DNA of 64,000 nt from Lacticaseibacillus paracasei subsp. paracasei. Lineage in GTDB: Bacteria; Bacillota; Bacilli; Lactobacillales; Lactobacillaceae. Positions 42,984 to 51,855 of this stretch are shown here, in pieces (position 1 is the first letter of the stretch; every line of letters begins with the position of its first letter). The translations under genes and the position numbers were made by a program. A model generated the notes under the pieces. The model was not told where the DNA came from, did not search any database, and worked only from the letters and a program-made list of their open reading frames with translations. Location of the stretch: the NCBI RefSeq assembly GCF_000829035.1, contig NZ_AP012541.1, positions 2,914,001-2,978,000 of the forward strand, written 5' to 3'.

Positions 42984-43987
42984 AACTCGAAAAACTCACC
43001 ACAATCGGAACATTTCAAGGGATCATAACCAAATACTTCGACTGTTTTTTCTGTCCATGACTTAACCCTCATAACCTGTTTCAGTTCGACCAAGCGCCGC
43101 CTAACGGCTTTTTGATACACTGCCATAACTTGTTTCATTAATGTCTTGATGCGTCGACTGTAAATGCCGTAACGGCGAATCGTTTTAAAATGTCGATCGG
43201 GAATATGCCGAGTCAACACCCCAATGAAGGCTTCTACTGACATTAAATGCGTCTCTTTGCGATTGGTTCGTTTATCTTTGTACGAAAAGAGCACAGATTC
43301 GCCGTCGTACATGACAATTCGATCCATGGCGATGGGACCCCGCTTCATGTAACGGCTGATGTATTTTAGTAACCCTTTGAGGTGTGTACGACTTCGCTTT
43401 GGGGCATTCACGTAAAAGCCTTCCGCATTGGCTTTGTAGGCTCGTTGTAAGCGTGGTTGAACTCTTTTCTTATCCCATGGCGAGAGTGTCCGGCGAATTA
43501 GCTTAAGCACTGCATTTTGCCAGTAAACTCTTAGGCGCTTATACGGAAGATAATCATAGGTCTTCCACTGTCCATCCGGGGTAATCCCGCCCATCGTGAC
43601 CACCATATGCACATGCGGATTAAATTCTAGTTTTGATCCAAAGGTATGCAGGGCGGCCACCACACCGCCCTGTACCTTCCTATTCTTTCCCAACGCTTCC
43701 AAAACTACTCGCGCCGCTTCATCCATCAAACCCTTGAGTAGCACCGATCGATATTTGTCCATGAGAAAGATCTCGCGTAAGCCTTCATCAATCGTAAAGA
43801 TCACATGTCGATGATTAACGGCAAACATATCATGTGCAACCAAATCGCTCCATCGCTGGCTTTCGCCCACAGCACAAGTCGGGCAAAACTTGCCTTTGCA
43901 TTTTAACGCAATGAGTTTGGTGCTATGACAGCCTTCACAAACAAATAAGCGATAGCCTTTCCGAATATCACCACAAGATTCAAATTT

Positions 43988-45030
43988 GGTAGATTGTAAA
44001 ATTAATCCGAACGCTGTTCGGACAAAAAAGATCAGCTTCCTTTAAAATGGTGTTTACCACAAACCCATCTTTTAGGAGCTGATCTTTTGTCTAGTATAAC
44101 CTATTCCGAACGAATTAAAATCGAAACCTTTTGTGAACTAGGGCTGTCCAATATCCAAATGGGCGTTCGGCTGAACCGATCACCGTCAACAATTTCTTAT
44201 GAATTATCTCGATGTCAACCTTATCAGGCTGAATTAGCACAAACAGATGCCGAATACAAGCGATCACGATGTGGTCGGAAAACTAAGCTGAGCGATGAGT
44301 TAAAGCAAAAAATTCTCAACCATTTACGTCTAAGCTGGTCACCAGGAATGATTGCTCACGAATTTAAACTAGCTACTAAATCTATTTATAATTGGCTAAA
44401 TCAGGGGAGAATTGGTTTCTCCTTGAATGATCTACCTGAACATGGCGTACGCCAACGGCGTAACGTTGACCAACGATCCAAATATAATCAATCTTTGGGG
44501 CGATCAATTGAACAGCGTCCCATGATGATTAATCAACGTAATCGCATCGGCGATTTTGAACTAGATACAGTCGTTGGTCCTCGTGGGCATAGTAAGGCAG
44601 TTTTATTAACTTTAATCGATCGAAAATCACGGTTCCTTTGGGCATACCGGTTAAAAGATTGGACGACAGCGACTGTTAATGAAGCACTAACTAAGTTCCT
44701 AACCACTTTTAATGGTCCGGTGCACAGCTTTACTGTGGACCGTGGCACTGAGTTTAGTGGGCTAGTATCACTTGAATCACAATATGGTATTAAGACCTAT
44801 TACTGCCATGCTTATACTCCAGCTGAACGTGGTAGTAATGAACGCTTTAATCGGAATTTACGTTATTTTTATCCTAAAGGGACTCGTTTTGAGCACATTA
44901 GTGCTCAAGATTTAACGACGACGTTACTCCAAATTAACCAGCGACCGCTTAAAATACTCGACTGGCAAACACCGTATCAGGTTATGCTGACAAATTTGTC
45001 CAAAAATTCGGATTAAATTTGCAATCTACC
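43988..45030 (+). mobile_element. IS30-family insertion sequence of a third type (1043 bp)
   Basis: The ends are inverted repeats starting GGTAGATTG and sharing TTAATCCGAA. The element is flanked by a 4-bp duplication ATTT (43984-43987 and 45031-45034) and interrupts the 5' part of the IS91-like transposase gene after codon 37. Confidence 0.9.
44087..45016 (+). CDS. IS30-family transposase
   Basis: This 309-residue protein has a helix-turn-helix (CELGLSNIQMGVRLNRSPST) and DDE residues in FELDTVVGPRG, FTVDRGTEFSGL and ERGSNERFNRNLRYFYPKG. It is related to but distinct from the 306-residue type. It appears intact. Confidence 0.94.
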   Translation: MSSITYSERIKIETFCELGLSNIQMGVRLNRSPSTISYELSRCQPYQAELAQTDAEYKRSRCGRKTKLSDELKQKILNHLRLSWSPGMIAHEFKLATKSIYNWLNQGRIGFSLNDLPEHGVRQRRNVDQRSKYNQSLGRSIEQRPMMINQRNRIGDFELDTVVGPRGHSKAVLLTLIDRKSRFLWAYRLKDWTTATVNEALTKFLTTFNGPVHSFTVDRGTEFSGLVSLESQYGIKTYYCHAYTPAERGSNERFNRNLRYFYPKGTRFEHISAQDLTTTLLQINQRPLKILDWQTPYQVMLTNLSKNSD

Positions 45031-45330
45031 ATTTGGCAACTTCTTTTTTGACCACCGGCCGAATTCTTCGTCCATGATTCTTCAAGAATTTAGCCCAGTT
45101 CTGATGTTTGTCGAAAAAGATCGTCTGAAGAATATTCTTTTTCATACCAAAATTTTACCGAAGTTTTGACGGGATCAAAAGTAATTGAACCCTTGAGTAC
45201 CAAGGATTCATGAACCCCAAAATTTTATAATCCCTTATACGTTAAAAAAAGCCCTGGGCTTCCTTGCGCAGAAGTAACCAATATCTTTGATTACATTCAC
45301 CAAGAAAGCCATCACCACCAGGTAACCAAG

Positions 45331-46173
45331 ATGTGCCGAATCCTCGGTGTTTCCAGAGCTCAGTATTATCGTTATCGATCCCCCAAAACTTCAAAACGCC
45401 GGGCCGAAGATGCGGACTTGAAACAACGGATTCTGCGGATCTTTGCGGAATTTAAGCAGCGATACGGTGTTATGAAGATCCACCATGAATTGAATCTGGA
45501 ACTTCAACCACTGCAGCTTCGGTGCAGTCCACGACGGATTTCCCGGCTCATGAAGGAACTGGATATCCACTCCGTTACCGTCAATAAGTGGAAAGCGGCT
45601 TCGGCTTCCAAAACCAAGGTTGAACAGCGTCCCAACTTGCTTAAGCAGGATTTCTCGACCACTGGTTTAAATCAAAAATGGACCGCTGATATGACCTATA
45701 TTCAAACGAAGCGTAATGGCTGGTGTTACTTATCAACCATCATGGACCTGCACTCACGACGGATTATCGGCTATTCGTTCTCAAAAAAGATGGATACTGA
45801 TTTAGTCTTAAAGACCCTTGAAAGCGCGGTTAAAAATCGAACCATTACTGGGGACCTGATTATCCATACGGATTTAGGATCACAGTATACCAGCGATAAT
45901 TACAATCAACGTTTAACTGAACTACATATCCGCCACTCATACAGCCGTAAGGGTTGTCCGTATGATAATGCGCCAATGGAATCCTTTCACGCTTCCCTCA
46001 AAAAGGAATGTGTTTATCCAGTGCCGGTCTTTGAAGATTATGAAACTGCCGCTGCCGTCCTTTTTGAATATGTGCATGCTTTCTACAATAGGAAGAGAAT
46101 TCATAGTTCACTGGGCTACCAGACCCCCTTACAAGTTGAAATTGCAACACTTACGAGCCAAATGGCCGCCTGA
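45331..46173 (+). CDS. IS3-family OrfB transposase
   Basis: This DDE transposase has the HTH_21 region (MCRILGVSRAQYYRYRSPKT) and the catalytic block WTADMTYIQTKRNGWCYLST, HTDLGSQYTSDNY and PYDNAPMESFHASLKKE of the IS150 group. The frame is open upstream to the A7 slippery run at about 45244-45250, where a -1 shift from OrfA would make the fusion transposase; with OrfA interrupted this can no longer happen. Confidence 0.9.
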   Translation: MCRILGVSRAQYYRYRSPKTSKRRAEDADLKQRILRIFAEFKQRYGVMKIHHELNLELQPLQLRCSPRRISRLMKELDIHSVTVNKWKAASASKTKVEQRPNLLKQDFSTTGLNQKWTADMTYIQTKRNGWCYLSTIMDLHSRRIIGYSFSKKMDTDLVLKTLESAVKNRTITGDLIIHTDLGSQYTSDNYNQRLTELHIRHSYSRKGCPYDNAPMESFHASLKKECVYPVPVFEDYETAAAVLFEYVHAFYNRKRIHSSLGYQTPLQVEIATLTSQMAA

Positions 46174-46341
46174 TTTAATGCTTTCCAGGGTTCAAATAAG
46201 TTATTAATCGCGATTAATGATTTATTTGAGCTGTGGAAGGTAAACGCGGTCCTGAATGTCTCTTAAAATCTGTCTCAAATATTGACTTCAATCCACTGCT
46301 TATGAGAACCAAGTGACAAATATTCACCTAGTCAATGGATA

Positions 46342-46377
46342 CAAAAATAGCCACCTCATAATGAAGTGGCAATTTTG
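46342..46377 (-). terminator. Intrinsic terminator
   Basis: GCCACCTCAT and ATGAAGTGGC pair with one mismatch and are flanked by A and T runs. It ends the small membrane-protein operon. Confidence 0.75.
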
Positions 46378-46379
46378 TG

Positions 46380-46520
46380 TTAGTCATGTAGCTTTTCTTG
46401 TAGTTTATCTCCAGCATTATCAATGCCCTTAGCTGCGAAGACTGTACCTGCAACTAAAACACCGCCAACGATGAGAGTACTAGCAACCATAAACTTAAAT
46501 GCAGCTTTTAAAGCGTCCAT
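46380..46520 (-). CDS. 46-residue small membrane protein
   Basis: The peptide begins MDALKAAFKFMVASTLIVGG, has one hydrophobic segment with GTVFAAKGIDNAG and a charged end (GDKLQEKLHD). A GGAGG site lies before the ATG. It follows the GlsB-type gene by 15 bases and precedes a terminator, so the two form a small operon. The family is not recognised. Confidence 0.65.
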   Translation of the reverse strand: MDALKAAFKFMVASTLIVGGVLVAGTVFAAKGIDNAGDKLQEKLHD

Positions 46521-46535
46521 AAAGATGGCCTCCTA

Positions 46536-46784
46536 TCAGTCTTTTGATCTGCCAACAAAGAAGGAGACTACGGCAACAACAATAATTGCGCCGATAATTG
46601 AAGGAATCAAAGCCATTCCTGCCAGCTGTGGCCCCCAATGGCCTAAAAGTCCCTCACCAATTGCAGAACCCACTAATCCTGCAATGATGTTAGCAAACCA
46701 GCCCATCGATTTGCCCTTGCTAGTGATAGCACCAGCAATTGCACCAATAATAGCACCAACAATTAAAGCCCAAAGAAAATGCAT
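46536..46784 (-). CDS. GlsB/YeaQ/YmgE family stress-associated membrane protein
   Basis: This 82-residue protein has three hydrophobic segments rich in Gly and Ala (LWALIVGAIIGAIAGAITS, ANIIAGLVGSAIGEGLLG, IPSIIGAIIVVAVVSFFVG), the pattern of the transglycosylase-associated (GlsB/YeaQ) family, usually induced by stress. It has AGGAGG before the ATG. Molecular function is unknown. Confidence 0.88.
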   Translation of the reverse strand: MHFLWALIVGAIIGAIAGAITSKGKSMGWFANIIAGLVGSAIGEGLLGHWGPQLAGMALIPSIIGAIIVVAVVSFFVGRSKD

Positions 46785-46976
46785 GATAATTCCTCCTTTT
46801 TGGTTATATTGTCTCTATAGACGAACACAGTATAACATACAGTAGCAACAATAGATAATAAAATAGCCGCCCATAATGGACGGCCACCGCCTGCCAAGCA
46901 GAAATGAACTCCGTGGTTTTCTCGTGGTTTTCTTTTATTGATAATCAATGATAACCAATGACAATCTGGTTAAAAT

Positions 46977-47020
46977 AAAAACCAGTAACGACGCTGTTTT
47001 GACAACGTTTGCTACTGGTT
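46977..47020 (-). terminator. Terminator downstream of tRNA-Lys
   Basis: AACCAGTAGC and its complement GTTACTGGTT region form a stem, followed by TTTTAT on the minus strand, just after the tRNA 3' end. Confidence 0.7.
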
Positions 47021-47033
47021 GATAACGCTATTC

Positions 47034-47106
47034 TGGGTGGTCAGGGGATCGAACCCTGGACCCACGGATTAAGAGTCCGTTGCTCTGCCAGCTGAGCTAA
47101 CCACCC
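47034..47106 (-). tRNA. tRNA-Lys (anticodon CTT)
   Basis: Read on the minus strand the 73-base gene starts GGGTGGTTAGCTCAGCTGG, has the anticodon loop CTCTTAA with CTT, the T arm GGTTCGATCC and the acceptor end ACCACCCA. CCA is not encoded. A terminator follows. Confidence 0.95.
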
Positions 47107-47289
47107 ATGCTGCTTATGTCTGTCGCGCTTCACGACTTAAATATAATATCATGTACCCCTTACTGGCGCAAGTGTTTTGCAAATCTTTTTTCAAAGAATG
47201 TGACAAAAAGCTGACTGCTGCATTGTGTCATCAAGCGGTTAGGCAGCGATTTCGTCGGTTACTGGCAATTTGCTGATGGTCATTTGACG

Positions 47290-47434
47290 AGTGGTTGTTC
47301 ACGCTCTTATTTCGTGATAATGTGCTCGCATTCGCCTTGCATGTAAAGACCTTGAAGTCGAATGACCAAAACTTGGCCATTTGGCTTCAAGGCCACTTAC
47401 ACTCCGGTTTAAATGCGCTCCTGCTCGCGCTCAC
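47290..47434. repeat. Intergenic hairpin repeat, copy C
   Basis: This copy has the centre GAATGACC-AAAACTTGGCCATT with flanking CTTGAAG and CTTCAAGG arms and the block CCACTTACACTCCGGTTTAAA, recognisable from copies A and B. It fills much of the 370-base gap between tRNA-Lys and the terminator of the PRPP synthase gene. Confidence 0.65.
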
Positions 47435-47464
47435 AAAAAAAGACGGCCATCGCCGCCTTTTTTT
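47435..47464 (-). terminator. Intrinsic terminator of the PRPP synthase gene
   Basis: AAAAAAAG-CGGC and GCCG-CTTTTTTT pair around a short loop, thirteen bases after the stop codon. Confidence 0.8.
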
Positions 47465-47476
47465 CACTAACCTATT

Positions 47477-48397
47477 CTAGAATAAAACGTGAATGGATTG
47501 ATTGCTGTTGATCAGTTTGATCGCCTTGCCAAGCATTGGACCGACCGAGATCTGATCTAAGCCTTCGAATTTGTGCTTAGGATCGAGCTTAATGGTATCA
47601 GTGATGACGACCCGCTTGAGTCCCAGATGCTTGATGCGATCAACAGCGCCACGGGAGAATACGCCGTGGGTGGCTGCCGCGTAGACATCAAGTGCACCTG
47701 CTTCACTCAGGGCTTTGTAAGAGTCCACGATGCGATCGCCGGTATCGATTAGGTCATCAATCACGATGGCGTGCATGCCGGCAACGTCCCCGATAACCCC
47801 GATGTGCTCTTGATCGCGCTTATCAACAATAGCAATTGGCGTATGTAATTCTTCAGCCAATGCCCGCGCTTGCTTGGTACCACTGTGATCAGGCGCGATG
47901 ACAACGACATTATCGCCAAGATCTAGCTTCTTGAAGTAATCACCGATCAAGTGGTGGGCCTTGAGATGGTCAACTGGGATATCGAAAAAGCCTTGAATCT
48001 GATCCGCATGAAGTTCAACAGCAATGATCCGATTAACGCCATCCATCTCCAGCATGTTAGCAACAAGTTTGGCTGTGATTGGCTCACGGGAGCGCGCCTT
48101 GCGATCAGCCCGTGCGTAGCCATAATAAGGAATCACGACATTAATATGGTGAGCACTCGCCCGCCGCAACGCATCAACCATGATCATAAGTTCCATGAAG
48201 TTCTCATTAACCGGATCAGAGACCGACTGGATCACATATACATCAGCGCCACGAACACTTTCCGGTAGTTCAATTTGAACTTCCCCATCAGCAAAATGAT
48301 TCACTCGAGCTGGCGACAGCGGTAGCCCGACCTCTTCCGCAATCTTTTCAGCTAATGGCCGGTTCCCATTAAGACTGAATAATTTTAATTCGTGCAT
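47477..48397 (-). CDS. prs: Ribose-phosphate pyrophosphokinase (PRPP synthase), probable second isoform
   Basis: This 306-residue enzyme makes PRPP from ribose 5-phosphate and ATP for nucleotide and His/Trp synthesis. Motifs seen are FADGEVQIELPESVRG, YARADRKARSREPITAK, ELHADQIQGFFDIP, the flexible-loop GTKQARALAEEL and the PRPP-binding VIDDLIDTGDRI. Several usually fixed positions differ (APDHSG, DTGDR where most housekeeping enzymes have DTAGT), which suggests the divergent second Prs found in many lactobacilli. It stands alone. Confidence 0.9.
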   Translation of the reverse strand: MHELKLFSLNGNRPLAEKIAEEVGLPLSPARVNHFADGEVQIELPESVRGADVYVIQSVSDPVNENFMELMIMVDALRRASAHHINVVIPYYGYARADRKARSREPITAKLVANMLEMDGVNRIIAVELHADQIQGFFDIPVDHLKAHHLIGDYFKKLDLGDNVVVIAPDHSGTKQARALAEELHTPIAIVDKRDQEHIGVIGDVAGMHAIVIDDLIDTGDRIVDSYKALSEAGALDVYAAATHGVFSRGAVDRIKHLGLKRVVITDTIKLDPKHKFEGLDQISVGPMLGKAIKLINSNQSIHVLF

Positions 48398-48596
48398 CGA
48401 TTTCTCCCTTTTTCGTATTTAACGGTCTGCACCGTCATTATACGAGAAAAGGCAAGAAATTGCGACTGATTATCCAATGCGGTAAAGTAATATCATAACA
48501 TTTGCAGATTCATAAGCAGCGCTCCAGCAGGCGGCACCCCGGTCTCCGCCGTGCTTTGCCCTGACTGCAAGACTTGGAAATGGGAGGCACTGAGTC

Positions 48597-49526
48597 ATGA
48601 AACAAAGCCATTTGATCGGCCTTGCAACCCCACTGTTATTATCGGCTGGCACGTTAGCGACCGCCGAAAGCTTTTATCAATATGCATTTCGCCGCATTAA
48701 CTATATTCCAGACGCGCGGCGTTCGATGCAAAAGTATGCGGCTTCATATTATCGCCATGTCCACTGGGTAGAAAGTCAGGCCAATATTGAGGCATGGCAT
48801 ATGACAGCCCCGGATAATCAACGACTTGAAGCTCTTTGGTTGCCGCATCCCGGCAGTAAAAAAGCGGTGATTGTGGGCCACGGTTACAAAGGTACTGGGA
48901 TTACGATGAGCAACTTTGCCCACATGTTTTACGATCTAGGCTTCAATGTCCTGCTACCGGATGATCGCGGGCATGGTGAATCGGATGGCCAATACATTAG
49001 TTTCGGCTGGCTGGATCGGCTGGATTATTTGGGTTGGCTGCAACGTATCATTGATCGAATCGGTGCAGACAGTCAACTGCTGTTGTTTGGTACCAGCATG
49101 GGTGGTGCCACAGTTTCGTTGGTGGCAGGCGAACCCAGTTTGCCCAAACAAGTGAAGGCTGTCATTGAAGACTGCGGCTACACTGATGTTGAAACCGAAT
49201 TGGCCTACTTACTGAAAAAGCAGTTTCACCTGCCACCAATGCCGTTGGTGCCACTGGCAAGTTTTCTTAACTATCGCCGGTTAGGTTATCCTTTACGCGT
49301 TGTCAACATCCGCCAAGCACTCACCCGCAACCATTTGCCACTATTGGTTATTCACGGTGCGGAAGATGTCTATGTGCCAACGAAAATGGGTCGGCAAAAT
49401 TATGCGGCTTCTGCGGGTCCTAAAGCCCTCTGGATCGTTCCGGGCGCGGCGCACGCGGAAAGCTACTGGATCAACCCGGAAGCTTATCAGGCACACGTCA
49501 AACGTTTTCTAGATATCTTTTTCTAA
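48597..49526 (+). CDS. Alpha/beta hydrolase with N-terminal membrane segment
   Basis: This 309-residue serine hydrolase has an N-terminal hydrophobic segment (LIGLATPLLLSAGTLATA), the oxyanion-hole stretch VGHGYKGTG, the nucleophile elbow LLFGTSMGGATVS, the acid in HGAEDVYVP and the His in PGAAHAESY. This matches membrane-anchored or secreted alpha/beta hydrolases of lactobacilli with unknown substrate. GGGAGG precedes the ATG. It is convergent with another hydrolase gene. Confidence 0.87.
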   Translation: MKQSHLIGLATPLLLSAGTLATAESFYQYAFRRINYIPDARRSMQKYAASYYRHVHWVESQANIEAWHMTAPDNQRLEALWLPHPGSKKAVIVGHGYKGTGITMSNFAHMFYDLGFNVLLPDDRGHGESDGQYISFGWLDRLDYLGWLQRIIDRIGADSQLLLFGTSMGGATVSLVAGEPSLPKQVKAVIEDCGYTDVETELAYLLKKQFHLPPMPLVPLASFLNYRRLGYPLRVVNIRQALTRNHLPLLVIHGAEDVYVPTKMGRQNYAASAGPKALWIVPGAAHAESYWINPEAYQAHVKRFLDIFF

Positions 49527-49547
49527 CTGTTGCTTTGTAACCATCAC

Positions 49548-49595
49548 AAAAATGGATCGTCTGAATGATCACCACCATTCAAACGGTCCATTTTA
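49548..49595. terminator. Bidirectional intrinsic terminator
   Basis: A stem of about 18 bp (AAAATGGATCGTCTGAATG with its near complement) is flanked by A and T runs between convergent hydrolase genes. Confidence 0.8.
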
Positions 49596-49623
49596 ATGTC
49601 TAATCAAAAACGCGCAGCACAGT

Positions 49624-50580
49624 CTAGAGGTCATCCTCATCATCTGCTTCAGCCTCATCGCGTTGTTTACTTAGCGCGTCGAATTGACGCAACATGGCCA
49701 AATTTGTCTCGATACTTTCCGGCCATTCCCAATGCTGAACATTAAAAACGTGCTTGAGGTGCGGACCGGCGCTGGCTGGCCACAATTTGGTCGTATAGGT
49801 CACCTTATCGGCAGCAAACACTTCTAGCAAAGCCTGACTTTGCAAATAGAAGCTGTCATTTTGGCCGCCAATCAGCATGAATGGCGGCAACTTGAGGTCT
49901 TTGGCAACTTGAGAAAAGTTAAGGTGGTCAGCCAATGCAGCATCGCCACCGCTCAGCTTATCAAGATAAAAAGCGGCCATATCGCTCATATCACCAGCGG
50001 CTTCTGGCAGTTTGCCAGGTTCAGCGACTGGGCACACCAAGGCCACCAAAGTGAAATTGAAATTAACTCGATCAACGCCAAAAAGTTCTTGCAGCTCTTC
50101 GCTTTGCTGAATGCAGGCCACTAGTGACGCTAGATGGCCGCCTGCCGAGTCACCGGTCAATAGAACATGATCGAGATCAAAGCCGCGCTGTGGACCAAAA
50201 TGCGACAACCAACGTAAGCTAGCAAAGATGTCTTGAATCTGCCCGCGCACATCGACATCTGGCAGCAAGCGATACCCCATGCCCATCACCGCATAACCTT
50301 GACTCGCCAAATAGCGGCAATAATTTCGGTTGAGATTGCGATCGCCATAAAACCAACCGCCGCCATGAACATCAATCACAGTTGGCAACGTCGCATTGCG
50401 GCGTTTTGCCGGATAATATAAGTTCAAGGTCTGCTGCGGGTCAGCAGAGTTTTCATACCGGTATTCCGTTTCCCAGTGGACATCCTCTGGCACCCGTTCA
50501 TCCGCATAGCGTGCCTTATCGCGCGCTGCCGTCTGCGCCCAGCCTGCCTGAATTTTTGCTAAAATGTCATCATCTGCCAT
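49624..50580 (-). CDS. Alpha/beta hydrolase (esterase/lipase, HSL-like)
   Basis: This roughly 318-residue cytoplasmic esterase has the HGGGW oxyanion motif (DVHGGGWFYGDRNLN), the nucleophile elbow LTGDSAGGHLASLVA, an acidic residue in LIGGQNDSFYLQ and a late His (LKHVF). It resembles carboxylesterases of the hormone-sensitive-lipase type. The start at 50580 (MADDDILAK) follows GGAGG by eight bases; the longer frame has no site. The C-terminus is strongly acidic (EAEADDEDDL). Confidence 0.87.
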   Translation of the reverse strand: MADDDILAKIQAGWAQTAARDKARYADERVPEDVHWETEYRYENSADPQQTLNLYYPAKRRNATLPTVIDVHGGGWFYGDRNLNRNYCRYLASQGYAVMGMGYRLLPDVDVRGQIQDIFASLRWLSHFGPQRGFDLDHVLLTGDSAGGHLASLVACIQQSEELQELFGVDRVNFNFTLVALVCPVAEPGKLPEAAGDMSDMAAFYLDKLSGGDAALADHLNFSQVAKDLKLPPFMLIGGQNDSFYLQSQALLEVFAADKVTYTTKLWPASAGPHLKHVFNVQHWEWPESIETNLAMLRQFDALSKQRDEAEADDEDDL

Positions 50581-50641
50581 TACCAAGGCCTCCATTTCAC
50601 CATGTTCAAATCGCATTAAAAGATTAATCCCATCTTAACGC

Positions 50642-50673
50642 AAAAAGACTGCCAGTGAGTCAACTGACAGTCT
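50642..50673 (-). terminator. Intrinsic terminator of the mannitol operon
   Basis: AGACTG-CAGT and ACTG-CAGTCT pair with a small bulge and are followed by TTTTTG on the minus strand. Confidence 0.75.
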
Positions 50674-50697
50674 AATCGTATGAATTAACCTTATCTA

Positions 50698-51852
50698 TTA
50701 ACGATCTTTGGACTTAACGCTAGCTTCGACTTCATCAATCAAGCCAGCATCTTTCAAACCGGTCACTTCTTTGATGACATCCACCAGCGGCTGATCCTTC
50801 AGCATCGCTTGCAACTTCACAGCTTCGGCATCATTAGGTTCAACATAATGGAACATCATGCCAACGGTGTCCATCAAAACGCTGTAATTCAAACCGCGTT
50901 CCTTCAATTCGCGAATTGGGCGAATAAAGCGTTCGTCGTAACCTAGTTTGCGGATTGGTGTCCGGGCAACTCGAGAAATATCATCTGAGATGTACGGATT
51001 CTGGAAACGTTGCAACACCCGATTTTGATAGTTTTCGAGGTCTTTTTCGTCAAAATTCTTGAACTCTGACAACAACAACGAACGGGTTTCGGCCAGCGCA
51101 CCCTTTGCCTGATTGAAGACTTTAGGATCCTTGATGGCGTCGCCAATTGTTGTATAGCCAAGGTACTTGCCGGTGTAAGCCGTGGTAGCGTGACCAGTGT
51201 TGACGGAGAAGAGTTTCCGTTCGATATAAGGTTCCAGGTCGGGCACATAGTCTACAGTCTTGAGTTTCAGATCCTTGTTCTTCATCTGACTCTCGTCAAC
51301 AACCCATTCCTTGAAATCTTCAACACTAACGGCCAAGGGATCATCGTGCTTTTGTTGTGGCACGATTCGATCAACCGCGGCGTTAGGGAAGCCAACGTAC
51401 GTATCAGCAAAGGTCTTGCCGGCGTCATCGAGATGCTCGTAGACACTCTTCTTAAGTGACTGAGAGCCACCGATCATATTTTCACATGCAATCACATCTA
51501 ATGCCTGATGATTGTTGGCTGCATCACGTGCCTGCAAGCCTTGGGCAATTAGGGGTGCAATGATTGGCAGAATCTTCGGACCAATGGCGGTGGTCACCAG
51601 ATCAGCCTGCGCAATTGCCTTCACAACTGCCTCGGGATCCTTGGCATTGTTCAACCCGTCAACATTGTCCACATGAATCTTCTTCTCACCGGGCGCTGCT
51701 AAGGTGATCGTATATTCGCCGCGTTGGTTTAACGCATTGATGATCGTCTCGTTAACATCGACAAAATTGATTTTGAAACCGTTAGCGGCAAGTGTTTCAC
51801 CGATAAATCCGCGACCAATATTACCTGCACCAAAATGTACTGCTTCCATCAT
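50698..51852 (-). CDS. mtlD: Mannitol-1-phosphate 5-dehydrogenase
   Basis: This 384-residue enzyme oxidises mannitol 1-phosphate to fructose 6-phosphate with NAD. It has the NAD-binding N-terminus [20 protein letters not shown], the conserved CENMIGGS and [13 protein letters not shown], and [20 protein letters not shown] typical of MtlD. It is the last gene of the mtlA-mtlR-mtlF-mtlD operon, three bases after mtlF. The start may be one codon later. Confidence 0.95.
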   Translation of the reverse strand: MMEAVHFGAGNIGRGFIGETLAANGFKINFVDVNETIINALNQRGEYTITLAAPGEKKIHVDNVDGLNNAKDPEAVVKAIAQADLVTTAIGPKILPIIAPLIAQGLQARDAANNHQALDVIACENMIGGSQSLKKSVYEHLDDAGKTFADTYVGFPNAAVDRIVPQQKHDDPLAVSVEDFKEWVVDESQMKNKDLKLKTVDYVPDLEPYIERKLFSVNTGHATTAYTGKYLGYTTIGDAIKDPKVFNQAKGALAETRSLLLSEFKNFDEKDLENYQNRVLQRFQNPYISDDISRVARTPIRKLGYDERFIRPIRELKERGLNYSVLMDTVGMMFHYVEPNDAEAVKLQAMLKDQPLVDVIKEVTGLKDAGLIDEVEASVKSKDR

Positions 51853-51855
51853 AAT

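Larger units (their letters stand above)
41578..45145 (-). pseudogene. IS91-family HUH transposase, broken by two IS30 elements
   Basis: Joining 45145-45035, 43987-42984 and 41791-41578 gives one uninterrupted frame of 442 residues. It begins MKKNILQTIFFDKHQNWAKF, has the zinc-finger region with ESCGDIRKGYRLFVCEGCHS and KGKFCPTC, the HUH motif NPHVHMVVTMGG, and the tyrosine motif LKYISRYMKRGPIAMDR, then ends with SEMPQA. The frame remains sound on removing both insertions, so the gene was intact when the IS30 elements arrived. Confidence 0.85.
41361..45242 (-). mobile_element. IS91-like insertion sequence, itself interrupted twice (approximate ends)
   Basis: This insert in the IS3 OrfA gene has no terminal inverted repeats and no target duplication, as in rolling-circle IS91/IS1294-type elements. 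Its transposase gene is of the HUH type. A CCTCAGGG/CCCTGAGG hairpin lies at the end downstream of the transposase, where the termination site of such elements is expected. Without the two IS30 elements it would be about 1.65 kb. The exact ends are inferred from the OrfA sequence on both sides. Confidence 0.75.
41063..46295 (+). mobile_element. IS3-family insertion sequence carrying nested insertions
   Basis: The terminal repeats start TGGAT on both sides and share TGAGACA and TTTTAAGAGA at the same distance, the TG...CA ends of IS3/IS150 elements. OrfA and OrfB are separated by a 3.9-kb insertion (about 41361-45242); without it the element would be about 1.35 kb. No target duplication is seen, in line with a deletion next to it that removed the rest of maeR. 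Confidence 0.85.
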
